In this document: piece by piece, positions 1 to 5,379 of the stretch
Numbering within the stretch: position 1 is the first letter of the stretch
Layout: each line of letters opens with the position of its first letter
Assembly: GCA_003249275.1 (NCBI GenBank)
Contig: QKJO01000075.1
Location: forward strand, 1 to 6,633
From: Spirochaetaceae bacterium
GTDB taxonomy: Bacteria; Spirochaetota; Spirochaetia; Spirochaetales_E; Spirochaetaceae_B
Length of the DNA stretch: 6,633 bases
Direction: 5' to 3'
The notes under the pieces: model-generated
Database searches by the model: none
Told to the model about the DNA's origin: nothing
Seen by the model: the letters and a program-made list of their open reading frames with translations, nothing else
Position numbers and translations under genes: made by a program

Positions 1-517
1 AGGAGTGAGCATTGCTCTGGGGTATGAAGGAAGGAATGGTGATACCCCTGACATTGACATACATCCATTCCCCCAGCTTGAAGGATTCCTTGAAGGGAGG
101 AAGGATATTCAGGAAGACAACCTGATACCAGAACAGAACGTGGAGCAGGGGAGGAATGTTCCTCAACGTTTCCACATAGACAAGGGCTGTCCCGCTGATC
201 AGCTTGTTTTTGGACATCCTCATAAGACCGACAACAAATCCGAGGACTGTGGTCAGTATAATACCTGTGAAAGAGGCGAGCAGGGTATTGAGCAGGCCGA
301 TAACAAAGGTCCTGCCGAAGGTATCTGACTCGGTGTAGGGAATCAGAGTCTGGCTGATGGAAAACCCTGCGGTATCATCCATGAAACCGAATCCGATCCC
401 GATGTTGCGTTTTGTTATGTTTTCGATGTAATTGAATCCGAAATAAATGAAAAGACCCAGGAGCAGGACAATCAATCCCGTCTGGATCAACCAATTTCGG
501 CTTTGTGTTTTGTTCAT
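1..517 (-). CDS. aapQ: Polar/general L-amino-acid ABC transporter permease, AapQ-like (partial, N-terminal 172 codons)
   Basis: This is an inner-membrane permease of a polar amino-acid ABC importer. The frame is open from an ATG at 517-515 to the left edge, so only the N-terminal 172 codons are present. It encodes a first membrane segment at about residues 10-30, then an extracytoplasmic loop with SLIP-like text (SQTLIPYTESDTFGR, residues 55-69). A second hydrophobic segment follows at about 71-99, and then ETLRNIPPLLHVLFWY (116-131). That last stretch is the conserved RNxP-LL-FWY signature of HisM/AapQ permeases. The loop and signature match AapQ/BztB proteins, which are usually near 400 residues, so over half the gene lies outside the window. 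The ribosome-binding site is modest (ACAGG, seven bases before ATG). It follows the binding-protein gene by 72 bp on the same strand and is surely its operon partner. Paralogues in other polar amino-acid systems are the main alternative. Confidence 0.9.
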   Translation of the reverse strand, partial: MNKTQSRNWLIQTGLIVLLLGLFIYFGFNYIENITKRNIGIGFGFMDDTAGFSISQTLIPYTESDTFGRTFVIGLLNTLLASFTGIILTTVLGFVVGLMRMSKNKLISGTALVYVETLRNIPPLLHVLFWYQVVFLNILPPFKESFKLGEWMYVNVRGITIPSFIPQSNAHS

Positions 518-548
518 AAAATAACCTGTGATTAAGGATCAGGCCCCC

Positions 549-566
549 GGGCGGAATGAACCGCCC
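549..566 (-). other. Intercistronic hairpin between aapJ and aapQ
   Basis: The transcript of the minus strand can fold GGGCGG, loop UUCAUU, CCGCCC, a perfect 6-bp GC stem, starting 24 bases after the aapJ stop codon. No U-tract follows on the aapQ side, so it is unlikely to be a full terminator. Binding-protein genes of ABC importers often have such a stem that protects the upstream mRNA or partly attenuates transcription, which gives excess binding protein over permease. That role is inferred from position only. Confidence 0.5.
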
Positions 567-589
567 TGAGGAACCTGTAATGGAGGCTC

Positions 590-1678
590 TTAGCGGATGG
601 GCATTCCGTACTGGAGACCGCCGTCAACCCACAGGGCATTGTATCCTCTTGAAATGTTCAGAGGAGATCCGGCACCCAGGTTTCTGTCAAAGCTTTCGCC
701 GTAGTTTCCAACCATCTTGATGATGTTGTATCCCCACTCGGGAGCCAGGCCGAATCCTTCGTAGATTCCGCCTTCAACACCCAGCATTCTCTTGACGTCG
801 GGGTTGGTGCTTGAAGCTTTCATTTCATCAACATTGGCAGAGGTAACGCCGTACTCTTCGGCATTCAGCATAACCATGAGGGTCCATGCCACGATATCAA
901 ACCACTGATCGTCGCCTTCGCGGACAACGGGTCCCAGGGGCTCTTTGGAGATGACTTCAGGAAGCATGATGAAGTTTTCGGGATTCTGGAATTTTGTTCT
1001 CAGAGCGTAGAGCTGTGACTGGTCGCTTGTAACCGCATCGGCACGTCCGGCTTCGAGAGCGGCGGAAGCCTGATCGTTCTTTTCGAAGGTGATCAGTTCA
1101 AGTTCCATGCCGTTCTTTCTGAAGTAGTCGGAAAGGTTCAGCTCTGTAGTTGTACCAGACTGTACGGCAATAGTGGCACCGTCGAGGTCTGCCAGTGTTT
1201 TGATTCCGGAATCTTTGGCAACCATGAATCCCTGTCCGTCGTAATAGTTGACGCCGGCAAAGTTCAGACCCAGTTCTCCGTCTCTGGAGGCTGTCCAGGT
1301 AGTAACACGGGAAAGAACATCAATCTCACCGGACTGGAGAGCTGTGAATCTTTCCTTTGCGCTGAGGGGGCGGCACTCGATCGCATCGGGATCGCCCAGA
1401 ACGGCTGCGGCAATGGCCCGGCCGAGGTCTACATCGAATCCCTGCCATTTTCCTTCACTGTCGGGAGCAGAGTATCCGGGAACACCCGCTGTAACACCGA
1501 CGATAACTTTTCCTCTTTCCTTGACGATATCAAGGGTGGACTTTGTAACTTCTACAGGAGCAGAAGTGGTTTCTGCAGTTGCGGCGGTTTCTTTGGCACC
1601 GCATGACATAAACAGGACTCCGGCGGCTACAACTGCAGCCAGGAGAGTCAGAGATTTTTTCATTCCGTTTCTGATCAT
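590..1678 (-). CDS. aapJ: Amino-acid ABC transporter substrate-binding lipoprotein, AapJ-like
   Basis: This 362-residue protein captures L-amino acids outside the inner membrane and hands them to the AapQM permease. The N-terminus is a lipoprotein signal: positive residues (RNGMKK), a hydrophobic core at 9-24, then LFMS before Cys26. The lipobox is relaxed, as in spirochaetes. An Ala/Thr-rich tether (about 28-45) leads into a family-3 solute-binding domain (about 50-290). Recognisable blocks are GFDVDLGRAIAAAV (80-93), SRVTTWTASRDGELG (123-137), QSGTTTE (173-179) and a C-terminal RGYNALWVDGGL plus PIR ending. The SR-TTWT-SRD block and the C-terminal extension are typical of AapJ/BztA rather than of short HisJ-type proteins. 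The ATG at 1678 is chosen because GGAG lies eight bases upstream. Met6 has no comparable site. It is the first gene of the transporter operon, behind a sigma-54 promoter. Exact substrate range cannot be read from sequence. Confidence 0.95.
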   Translation of the reverse strand: MIRNGMKKSLTLLAAVVAAGVLFMSCGAKETAATAETTSAPVEVTKSTLDIVKERGKVIVGVTAGVPGYSAPDSEGKWQGFDVDLGRAIAAAVLGDPDAIECRPLSAKERFTALQSGEIDVLSRVTTWTASRDGELGLNFAGVNYYDGQGFMVAKDSGIKTLADLDGATIAVQSGTTTELNLSDYFRKNGMELELITFEKNDQASAALEAGRADAVTSDQSQLYALRTKFQNPENFIMLPEVISKEPLGPVVREGDDQWFDIVAWTLMVMLNAEEYGVTSANVDEMKASSTNPDVKRMLGVEGGIYEGFGLAPEWGYNIIKMVGNYGESFDRNLGAGSPLNISRGYNALWVDGGLQYGMPIR

Positions 1679-1720
1679 CTTTATTTCTCCAGGTAAAAAA
1701 TTGATTTGTATATTTTATAT

Positions 1721-1737
1721 TGCAAAGGTCATGCCAA
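1721..1737 (-). promoter_or_regulatory. Sigma-54 (RpoN) -24/-12 promoter of the aap operon
   Basis: Read on the minus strand the site is TTGGCATGACCTTTGCA. The RpoN consensus is YTGGCACG-N4-TTGCW. Only one position differs (T for C after GGCA), and the invariant GG and GC are separated by exactly ten bases. An A/T-rich stretch follows, as expected, and the start of transcription should fall near 1710. That gives a leader of about 32 bases containing the GGAG ribosome-binding site. No equally good sigma-70 pair serves this gene: the best -35/-10 alternative has a 19-bp spacer. The role in nitrogen or amino-acid control is inferred from the gene downstream. Confidence 0.8.
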
Positions 1738-1830
1738 TTGGCTCATCTTGAAATGAGGAGGGTTTCACAGTTTATATATGATCAATTAGGAAATGAAAAG
1801 TTCTTGGATGTAGGAACGGTAATAAAAATA

Positions 1831-1842
1831 TACATAAATGTA
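1831..1842. promoter_or_regulatory. Candidate activator site upstream of the sigma-54 promoter
   Basis: TACAT-AA-ATGTA is a short palindrome lying roughly 120-130 bp upstream of the expected aap start, a usual distance for a sigma-54 enhancer-binding protein. It does not resemble the classical NtrC site (TGCAC...GGTGCA). In this A/T-rich stretch such a palindrome could occur by chance. No regulator gene is present in the window to pair with it. Confidence 0.2.
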
Positions 1843-1867
1843 GTTATATTCAACCGTACGAATAACG

Positions 1868-1896
1868 AAAAAAAACGCCCGGAAAATCCGGACGTT
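1868..1896 (-). terminator. Intrinsic terminator of the ABC/YtrA/DUF2807 operon
   Basis: On the minus strand, AACGTCCGGA and TCCGGGCGTT form a 10-bp stem with one U-G wobble and a three-base loop. A run of eight U follows. It begins about 20 bases after the stop codon of the DUF2807 gene and separates that operon from the aap promoter. The reverse reading has no T-run, so it works in one direction. Confidence 0.9.
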
Positions 1897-1915
1897 ATCA
1901 TTTATGGAGGGAGAA

Positions 1916-2629
1916 TTACCGGGAACTCACATTGCCCAGGCCGGACACCTTCAGCCTGTTTTCTTTAACAGTGCCGCCGTATTCCACTGACCCCATACCG
2001 CTGATATTGCCTCCCAGTACTCCGCCGTCCATGGTCAGGAGAACTTCTCCGGCGCCGCTCAGGCTGACATCCGCATTGACGGAGAGACAGTCGGTGAAGT
2101 CCAGCTGACCGGCACCTGAACAGACAAGCTCCAGGTTGTCATAGCGGGATTCCAGACCTCTGATCCTTCCTGCTCCGGAGAGAATCATCTTCAGATTTTC
2201 TCCCGTAAATCCCCTGAAATCAAGATCCACAGCACCCGATACGGTCATTCCCTCCAGTTCGGGCATCGTGATCCGGATGCTGACACTTCCCTCTTTAAAG
2301 ACGAAATCGTAGCTGTTGGTGACATCCAATGTCATTCCGTCCTGTTTTATCTCTATCCTGTCCAGCAGGTTGGAAGGTGCGGTTACGCTTACCCTGTACT
2401 CCGTTCCGGAGGCAATGCTGATTTTCCAGTTCCCCGAGAACTCGACGGCGTTGAAATCTTCAAATCTGTAGTCTCTGGTTATTTCATTTTCCATAACCAT
2501 ACCGGCATCCGGGCTTTGGCTCTTTCCGATAACACTGTTCAGATAGAGCCTTCCTGCAATGATTCCCATAAAGGCTGATGCAACCAGAACGATCAAGGTC
2601 CATCCCAGAATCTTACTGCTTGTTTTCAT
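1916..2629 (-). CDS. Membrane-anchored DUF2807 (GIN domain) beta-solenoid protein
   Basis: This 237-residue protein has an uncleaved-looking N-terminal membrane segment (about 8-30), a short linker, and an extracytoplasmic domain from about residue 55. The domain starts with FEDFNAVEFSGNWKISI and continues into a regular repeat: SGAV131, SGAG151, SGAG171, SGAG191, SGMG210 and SGLG229, a period of 19-20 residues. This is the pattern of the DUF2807/GIN-domain family, long labelled putative auto-transporter adhesin, whose structures are stacked beta strands. There is no outer-membrane autotransporter barrel here, so the adhesin label should not be taken literally. Its biochemical role is unknown. 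The start is supported by GGAGG six bases before ATG. It overlaps the repressor gene by 17 bp and is the last gene of the operon, which suggests a role in the envelope beside the ABC transporter. Confidence 0.88.
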   Translation of the reverse strand: MKTSSKILGWTLIVLVASAFMGIIAGRLYLNSVIGKSQSPDAGMVMENEITRDYRFEDFNAVEFSGNWKISIASGTEYRVSVTAPSNLLDRIEIKQDGMTLDVTNSYDFVFKEGSVSIRITMPELEGMTVSGAVDLDFRGFTGENLKMILSGAGRIRGLESRYDNLELVCSGAGQLDFTDCLSVNADVSLSGAGEVLLTMDGGVLGGNISGMGSVEYGGTVKENRLKVSGLGNVSSR

Positions 2630-2999
2630 CCGATTCCTCCTCTTTCAGAAACCTTTCATAGCCTTCGGCCAGTTCCCGCATATCAATCTCCAGTAATTTT
2701 ACTGTTTTGTAGAATTCCGGAAGGGTGTGACTCATAAAATCTTCCTTTTTCATTGCCTTTATTTCCTTTAAAGCATCTGGTGAAACAAAGTATCCGATGC
2801 CCCGTTTATTGTAGATTATGGATTTCTCCTGAAGGTGGGCATAGGCCCTCATCACCGTATTGGGGTTGACCTCCAGCTGGACCGCCATCTCCCTGACCGA
2901 TGGAATCCTGTCTTCTTTCTGCCACTCTCCCGTCATGATGTTTTCTGAAAAGTGGTCGGCGATCTGTATGAATATTGATTTCTTGTCTTTAAACTCCAT
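2613..2999 (-). CDS. GntR-family repressor, YtrA subfamily
   Basis: A short 128-residue regulator. Residues about 10-73 form the GntR winged helix-turn-helix: IQIADHFSENIMTGEW, then IPSVREMAVQLEVNPNTVMRAY with the recognition helix, then a wing ending GIGYFVS. Only some 50 residues follow (75-128), mainly charged helix, far too small for the FadR, HutC or MocR effector domains. This size and layout define the YtrA subfamily, whose members repress ABC transporter operons. The ATG at 2999 has GAGG six bases upstream. The gene overlaps the permease by 11 bp and the DUF2807 gene by 17 bp, so the operon is probably autoregulated through the palindrome at 4685-4710. The regulator is third in the operon here, whereas ytrA is first in Bacillus. 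The inducer cannot be told from sequence. Confidence 0.93.
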   Translation of the reverse strand: MEFKDKKSIFIQIADHFSENIMTGEWQKEDRIPSVREMAVQLEVNPNTVMRAYAHLQEKSIIYNKRGIGYFVSPDALKEIKAMKKEDFMSHTLPEFYKTVKLLEIDMRELAEGYERFLKEEESDENKQ

Positions 3000-3783
3000 C
3001 TGTGACCTCTATCTCTCTCATCCTGAACCACGATACCAGCCAGAAAAAGGGAGCCAGAAGTCCGAAGTAGAATACTTTCAAAGCTCCGATCATGTAGGGG
3101 TTCAGAGCCCCGAATTTCTGAATGATGATCTGACCCGCCATAACAAAGTAGGAAGGGTTCCCCGCAACTGCTTCCCGGACGGGACCGCGGAAGATAAGGT
3201 AGGCAAAAACTCCGGTGACAATGGCCAGCAGGGTCAGGAGAATATTGATCGTCAGAACCGTCTTGATAAAATTGTATTTTCTGAACCATACGGCACCCAG
3301 GAAAAACAGAGACTGGACAATCAAATAGTGGCCGATATTGATCCAGACCCATCTCTGGAAGGGGTTGAAGAGGGGGACCGCCCGTTTGAATACCAGGAGA
3401 TAGACCAGGCTGTTCAGCACTGTGGCCAGAAAGAAGGTCACTATCAAAGCCAGGATGAAGAAGAGGGTCGTCATCAGCAGCTTCTGAAGGAACTTTTCAA
3501 GCCTTGATGCAGGCGTCATCAGCCAGCTGTGGATCTGATGGGCCGTGTGGGCTTCTTTGAACGCCATCCCGGTGGAGATAAGACCGCCGAGCCAGAGCAG
3601 AGGAAGAAACAGTCCCTGCTGCACCTGGACATACCCTTCCCCCCGGGTTGAAAGAAGAAGGATGAACAGGGCCGCACCGATGACGGCGCCGATTGTAATA
3701 AGCATGGGTTTGTAACCCTGCAGAATCTCTTTTTTAAACAGCAGAAGGAATCTGCGGGGATTGAATATATTGTCCCGGTTCAT
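2989..3783 (-). CDS. ABC-2 type transporter permease
   Basis: This 264-residue integral membrane protein should form the channel half of the ABC transporter whose ATPase is encoded just upstream. Hydrophobic segments are visible at about 26-45, 57-74, 103-132, 147-168, 174-198 and 235-253, six in all, the usual ABC-2 count. The N-terminal stretch FKKEILQGYKP is an amphipathic elbow-like start. The cytoplasmic loop with HSWLMTPASRLEKFLQKLL (84-102) resembles the LPAS-EKFL loop of many ABC-2 permeases. Its start codon overlaps the ATPase stop in an ATGA, and a strong AAAGGAGG lies six bases before the ATG. Such coupling fits a fixed ratio of the two subunits. The substrate is unknown; peptide antibiotics or envelope lipids are possible by analogy with YtrA-controlled systems. 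No accessory binding protein is encoded. Confidence 0.88.
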   Translation of the reverse strand: MNRDNIFNPRRFLLLFKKEILQGYKPMLITIGAVIGAALFILLLSTRGEGYVQVQQGLFLPLLWLGGLISTGMAFKEAHTAHQIHSWLMTPASRLEKFLQKLLMTTLFFILALIVTFFLATVLNSLVYLLVFKRAVPLFNPFQRWVWINIGHYLIVQSLFFLGAVWFRKYNFIKTVLTINILLTLLAIVTGVFAYLIFRGPVREAVAGNPSYFVMAGQIIIQKFGALNPYMIGALKVFYFGLLAPFFWLVSWFRMREIEVTDGV

Positions 3784-4601
3784 GCGAGACCTCCTTTATT
3801 GACAGCCAGGTTGAACAGAAATTCAAGGTCCATTGTCCGTCCGTCTTCCGAGGGACCTTCTTTGACGGCTGTGTAGCCTCCCAGAACTTTTTCCCAGTAC
3901 AGAGCCTCACCAGGTTCGGGTTCTTTCGTCTGAAGTACCAGATGGTATCTGTTCATGATGTCGTCCATGGATTTGTTCATGATGATCTTTCCTTTCTCCA
4001 CAATAATGACGGGATCGATCAGCATCTCCATGTCTCTTACCTGGTGGGTGGAAATCACCATGGCCCGGTTTTCAAGATCCATGCTGGCGGCTACCTGTCG
4101 GAACTGGCTCTTTGAGGGGATATCCAGGCCGTTGGTCGGTTCATCAAGAAGGAGAAGAGGGCACTGAGTCGCCATGGCGAAGGAAATCAGAAACTTCTTC
4201 TTCTGTCCGTAGGAGAGAGTCGTAAGCTTTTTGGCTGAGGAAACTTCGAACTGTTTCAATGCCCTGTCAAAGATCTCCCTGCTGAAATCGGGATAGAAGG
4301 GAGCATTCAGAGTTATGAACATCTCCCCTTTGATATCCGGAACCTGAATGTCCTCGGGAAGATAGTAGACTCTGGACAGCATGGATGGTGTCCGGGCGGA
4401 GGGGTCTTCACCCAGGGTCCGGCAGACTCCCCTGTCGGGGAAGAGCTGGCCGGCCATGATCTTGAGCAGGGTCGATTTTCCTGCTCCGTTCTTTCCCAGA
4501 AGTCCGTAGAGACCGGGACCGACAGTGAGGTTCAATTCGTTGAACAGGGGTTCTTTACCATACTGGAAGACCAGATTTTCAATACTGATGACTGGTGTCA
4601 C
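3780..4601 (-). CDS. ABC transporter ATP-binding protein (YtrB/BcrA-like)
   Basis: Cytoplasmic ATPase that powers the ABC-2 permease encoded next. With the GTG start at 4601 it has 273 residues. Walker A is GKNGAGKST (36-44), the signature is LSYGQ (129-133), Walker B is LLLLDEPTNGLD (149-160) and the switch histidine is in STHQ (184-187). The Q-loop position reads LPED (81-84), with Glu for the usual Gln, a change common in BcrA-like exporters. A C-terminal extension of about 60 residues after the ATPase core is typical of that group. I chose GTG at 4601 because AAAGGAG lies nine bases upstream. A TTG at 4625 in the same frame would put that ribosome-binding site inside the gene. It is the first gene of the four-gene operon and overlaps the permease by 4 bp. 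All catalytic motifs are intact. Confidence 0.92.
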   Translation of the reverse strand: MTPVISIENLVFQYGKEPLFNELNLTVGPGLYGLLGKNGAGKSTLLKIMAGQLFPDRGVCRTLGEDPSARTPSMLSRVYYLPEDIQVPDIKGEMFITLNAPFYPDFSREIFDRALKQFEVSSAKKLTTLSYGQKKKFLISFAMATQCPLLLLDEPTNGLDIPSKSQFRQVAASMDLENRAMVISTHQVRDMEMLIDPVIIVEKGKIIMNKSMDDIMNRYHLVLQTKEPEPGEALYWEKVLGGYTAVKEGPSEDGRTMDLEFLFNLAVNKGGLA

Positions 4602-4610
4602 TTGTGGATT

Positions 4611-4617
4611 CTCCTTT
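4611..4617 (-). promoter_or_regulatory. Ribosome-binding site fixing the ATPase GTG start
   Basis: AAAGGAG on the minus strand ends nine bases before GTG 4601-4599. No similar purine-rich site precedes the in-frame TTG at 4625, and the ATG at 4629 is in another frame. The translated protein therefore most likely begins at the GTG. Confidence 0.7.
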
Positions 4618-4629
4618 TGTTTCAACCAT

Positions 4630-4644
4630 AGTTCGTTAAGAACT
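4630..4644. repeat. Small inverted repeat in the ABC operon leader
   Basis: AGTTC-GTTAA-GAACT is a perfect 5-bp inverted repeat with a five-base spacer, 29 bases upstream of the ATPase GTG start. In the minus-strand transcript it could form a small hairpin just above the ribosome-binding site. The stem is short and may be coincidental. Confidence 0.25.
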
Positions 4645-4684
4645 CCGGTTGGATATTTTATTTAAGCTCAGTTTTTCTCTTCAG

Positions 4685-4710
4685 TAGTGTACTATTAAAG
4701 TAATACACTA
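4685..4710. promoter_or_regulatory. Probable YtrA-type operator
   Basis: TAGTGTA-N12-TACACTA has perfect 7-bp arms, and two further matched positions inside (TA ... TA). It lies in the 192-bp divergent region between the ABC operon (GTG at 4601) and the flavodoxin gene (ATG at 4794). The arms AGTGTA/TACACT are those I recall for the Bacillus subtilis YtrA operator, where the spacer is about 13 bp. The operon encodes a YtrA-type repressor, so autoregulation is the simplest reading. A weak minus-strand promoter pair (TGAAGA, 17 bp, TAAAAT at 4655-4683) lies directly next to it. The site could also affect the divergent flavodoxin gene. Confidence 0.7.
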
Positions 4711-4793
4711 GTAAGGTAACTCCGAAATGTTTATAAGTCAATAATCCACGGATGAATTCTTGAAATTCTTTGTAAAAAAAGTGAAGGTGAACT

Positions 4794-5279
4794 ATGAGCG
4801 ATATAGCAATTATATTTTTCTCCCGGGACGGGAGCACAAGAGCAGCCTCTGAAATCCTTGCCGACCGGGTAAAAGCGGAACTCATAGAATTGAAAGAGGA
4901 GAAGCCTGTGAGAGGTTTCATCCGTTCCGGCTACAGGGCCAGGAAGAAGAAAAGCGCCCGGCTGGCAGACCGGCCCTGGTTGAGATGTGCGGATAAGGGA
5001 ATCTGGATTCTGGGTACCCCCATCTGGGCGGCCAGCGGGACACCGGCCATGAACGCCTTTCTGGACAATGCAGACTTTACAGACAGAAAGGTCTACCTCT
5101 TCACCCTTCAGGCCGATCCGAAACTGAGAGATTCCATTCCGGTTCTGAAGCATCTGACACAGAGAGTCAGATCGGCGGGAGGAACTGTGGCCGGCACTCT
5201 GGCTCTCCACGGCGCCAGTCCGGGTAGAAAGGCTCCGATAGAACACCTGGCACCCCTCCAGACCTGGGAGATTGTCTAG
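4794..5279 (+). CDS. Flavodoxin-family protein
   Basis: A 161-residue single-domain protein with the flavodoxin fold, expected to bind FMN and carry electrons or reduce small molecules in the cytoplasm. The first strand IAIIFFS runs into a phosphate-binding loop SRDGSTR (10-16), like the S-x-T/D-G-x-T loop of flavodoxins. The second diagnostic block is GIWILGTPIWAASGTPAMNAFL (69-90), the usual central strand plus W-containing FMN loop. Between them, GFIRSGYRARKKKSARL (41-57) is a basic, conserved-looking segment seen in a set of flavodoxin-family proteins of anaerobes. Its redox partner is unknown. The start has AAGGTG four bases upstream. It stands alone on the plus strand, divergent from the ABC operon and 100 bp before trpB, which has its own promoter. 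No clear promoter of its own is visible in 4711-4780. Confidence 0.85.
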   Translation: MSDIAIIFFSRDGSTRAASEILADRVKAELIELKEEKPVRGFIRSGYRARKKKSARLADRPWLRCADKGIWILGTPIWAASGTPAMNAFLDNADFTDRKVYLFTLQADPKLRDSIPVLKHLTQRVRSAGGTVAGTLALHGASPGRKAPIEHLAPLQTWEIV

Positions 5280-5316
5280 TTCCTGCCTCATTCGGGAAAA
5301 GGTTTTAAAAAACTTG

Positions 5317-5345
5317 TTGATTCTATGAGTAGAAACGTTTACAAT
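5317..5345 (+). promoter_or_regulatory. Sigma-70-type promoter of trpB
   Basis: The -35 box is TTGATT (5317-5322), the -10 box is TACAAT (5340-5345), with a 17-bp spacer; nine of twelve consensus bases match. Transcription should start near 5352, leaving a leader of about 28 bases. That leader is too short for a leader peptide, T-box or other attenuator, so control is likely at initiation. Confidence 0.65.
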
Positions 5346-5358
5346 CCATCAGTAAACG
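5336..5358. promoter_or_regulatory. Perfect interrupted palindrome over the trpB -10 box and start site
   Basis: CGTTTAC-N9-GTAAACG has two perfect 7-bp arms. The left arm overlaps the first bases of the -10 box and the right arm covers the expected transcription start, the classic place for a repressor. It does not resemble the Escherichia coli TrpR operator (ACTAGT-rich), and I cannot name the regulator. Confidence 0.6.
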
Positions 5359-5379
5359 ACCCATCATCAGGAGGAATCA

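Noticed and set aside
5..328. Plus-strand open frame of 107 codons opposite the permease
   Set aside because: Antisense to a clear AapQ-like permease, polar low-complexity protein, no ribosome-binding site or family resemblance.
1701..1740. Sigma-70 reading of the aapJ promoter (TTGGCA with TATACA)
   Set aside because: The spacer would be 19 bp, and the same bases fit the sigma-54 consensus far better.
1248..1751. Plus-strand open frame opposite aapJ
   Set aside because: Shadow of the binding-protein gene; Ser/Arg/Pro-rich text with no recognisable domain, and it runs through the sigma-54 promoter.
1720..1968. Plus-strand open frame in the aap/DUF2807 gap
   Set aside because: It covers the promoter and the terminator of the minus-strand genes and has no family resemblance.
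1916..2629. Adhesin or autotransporter label for the DUF2807 gene
   Set aside because: No autotransporter beta-barrel, passenger cleavage site or classical signal peptide is present; the old family name is misleading.
2933..3352. Minus-strand open frame inside the permease
   Set aside because: Overlaps the real permease in another frame and lacks a ribosome-binding site.
2860..3507. Long plus-strand open frame of 215 codons
   Set aside because: Antisense to the permease and regulator genes; Gln/Asp/Glu-rich translation typical of the complement of a membrane-protein gene.
4731..5291. Minus-strand open frame opposite the flavodoxin gene
   Set aside because: The plus-strand frame has the flavodoxin motifs and a ribosome-binding site; this one has neither.
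5300..5317. Possible terminator after the flavodoxin gene (AAGG-TTTT / AAAA-CTT)
   Set aside because: Only A-T pairs with a G-A mismatch; too weak a stem to call.
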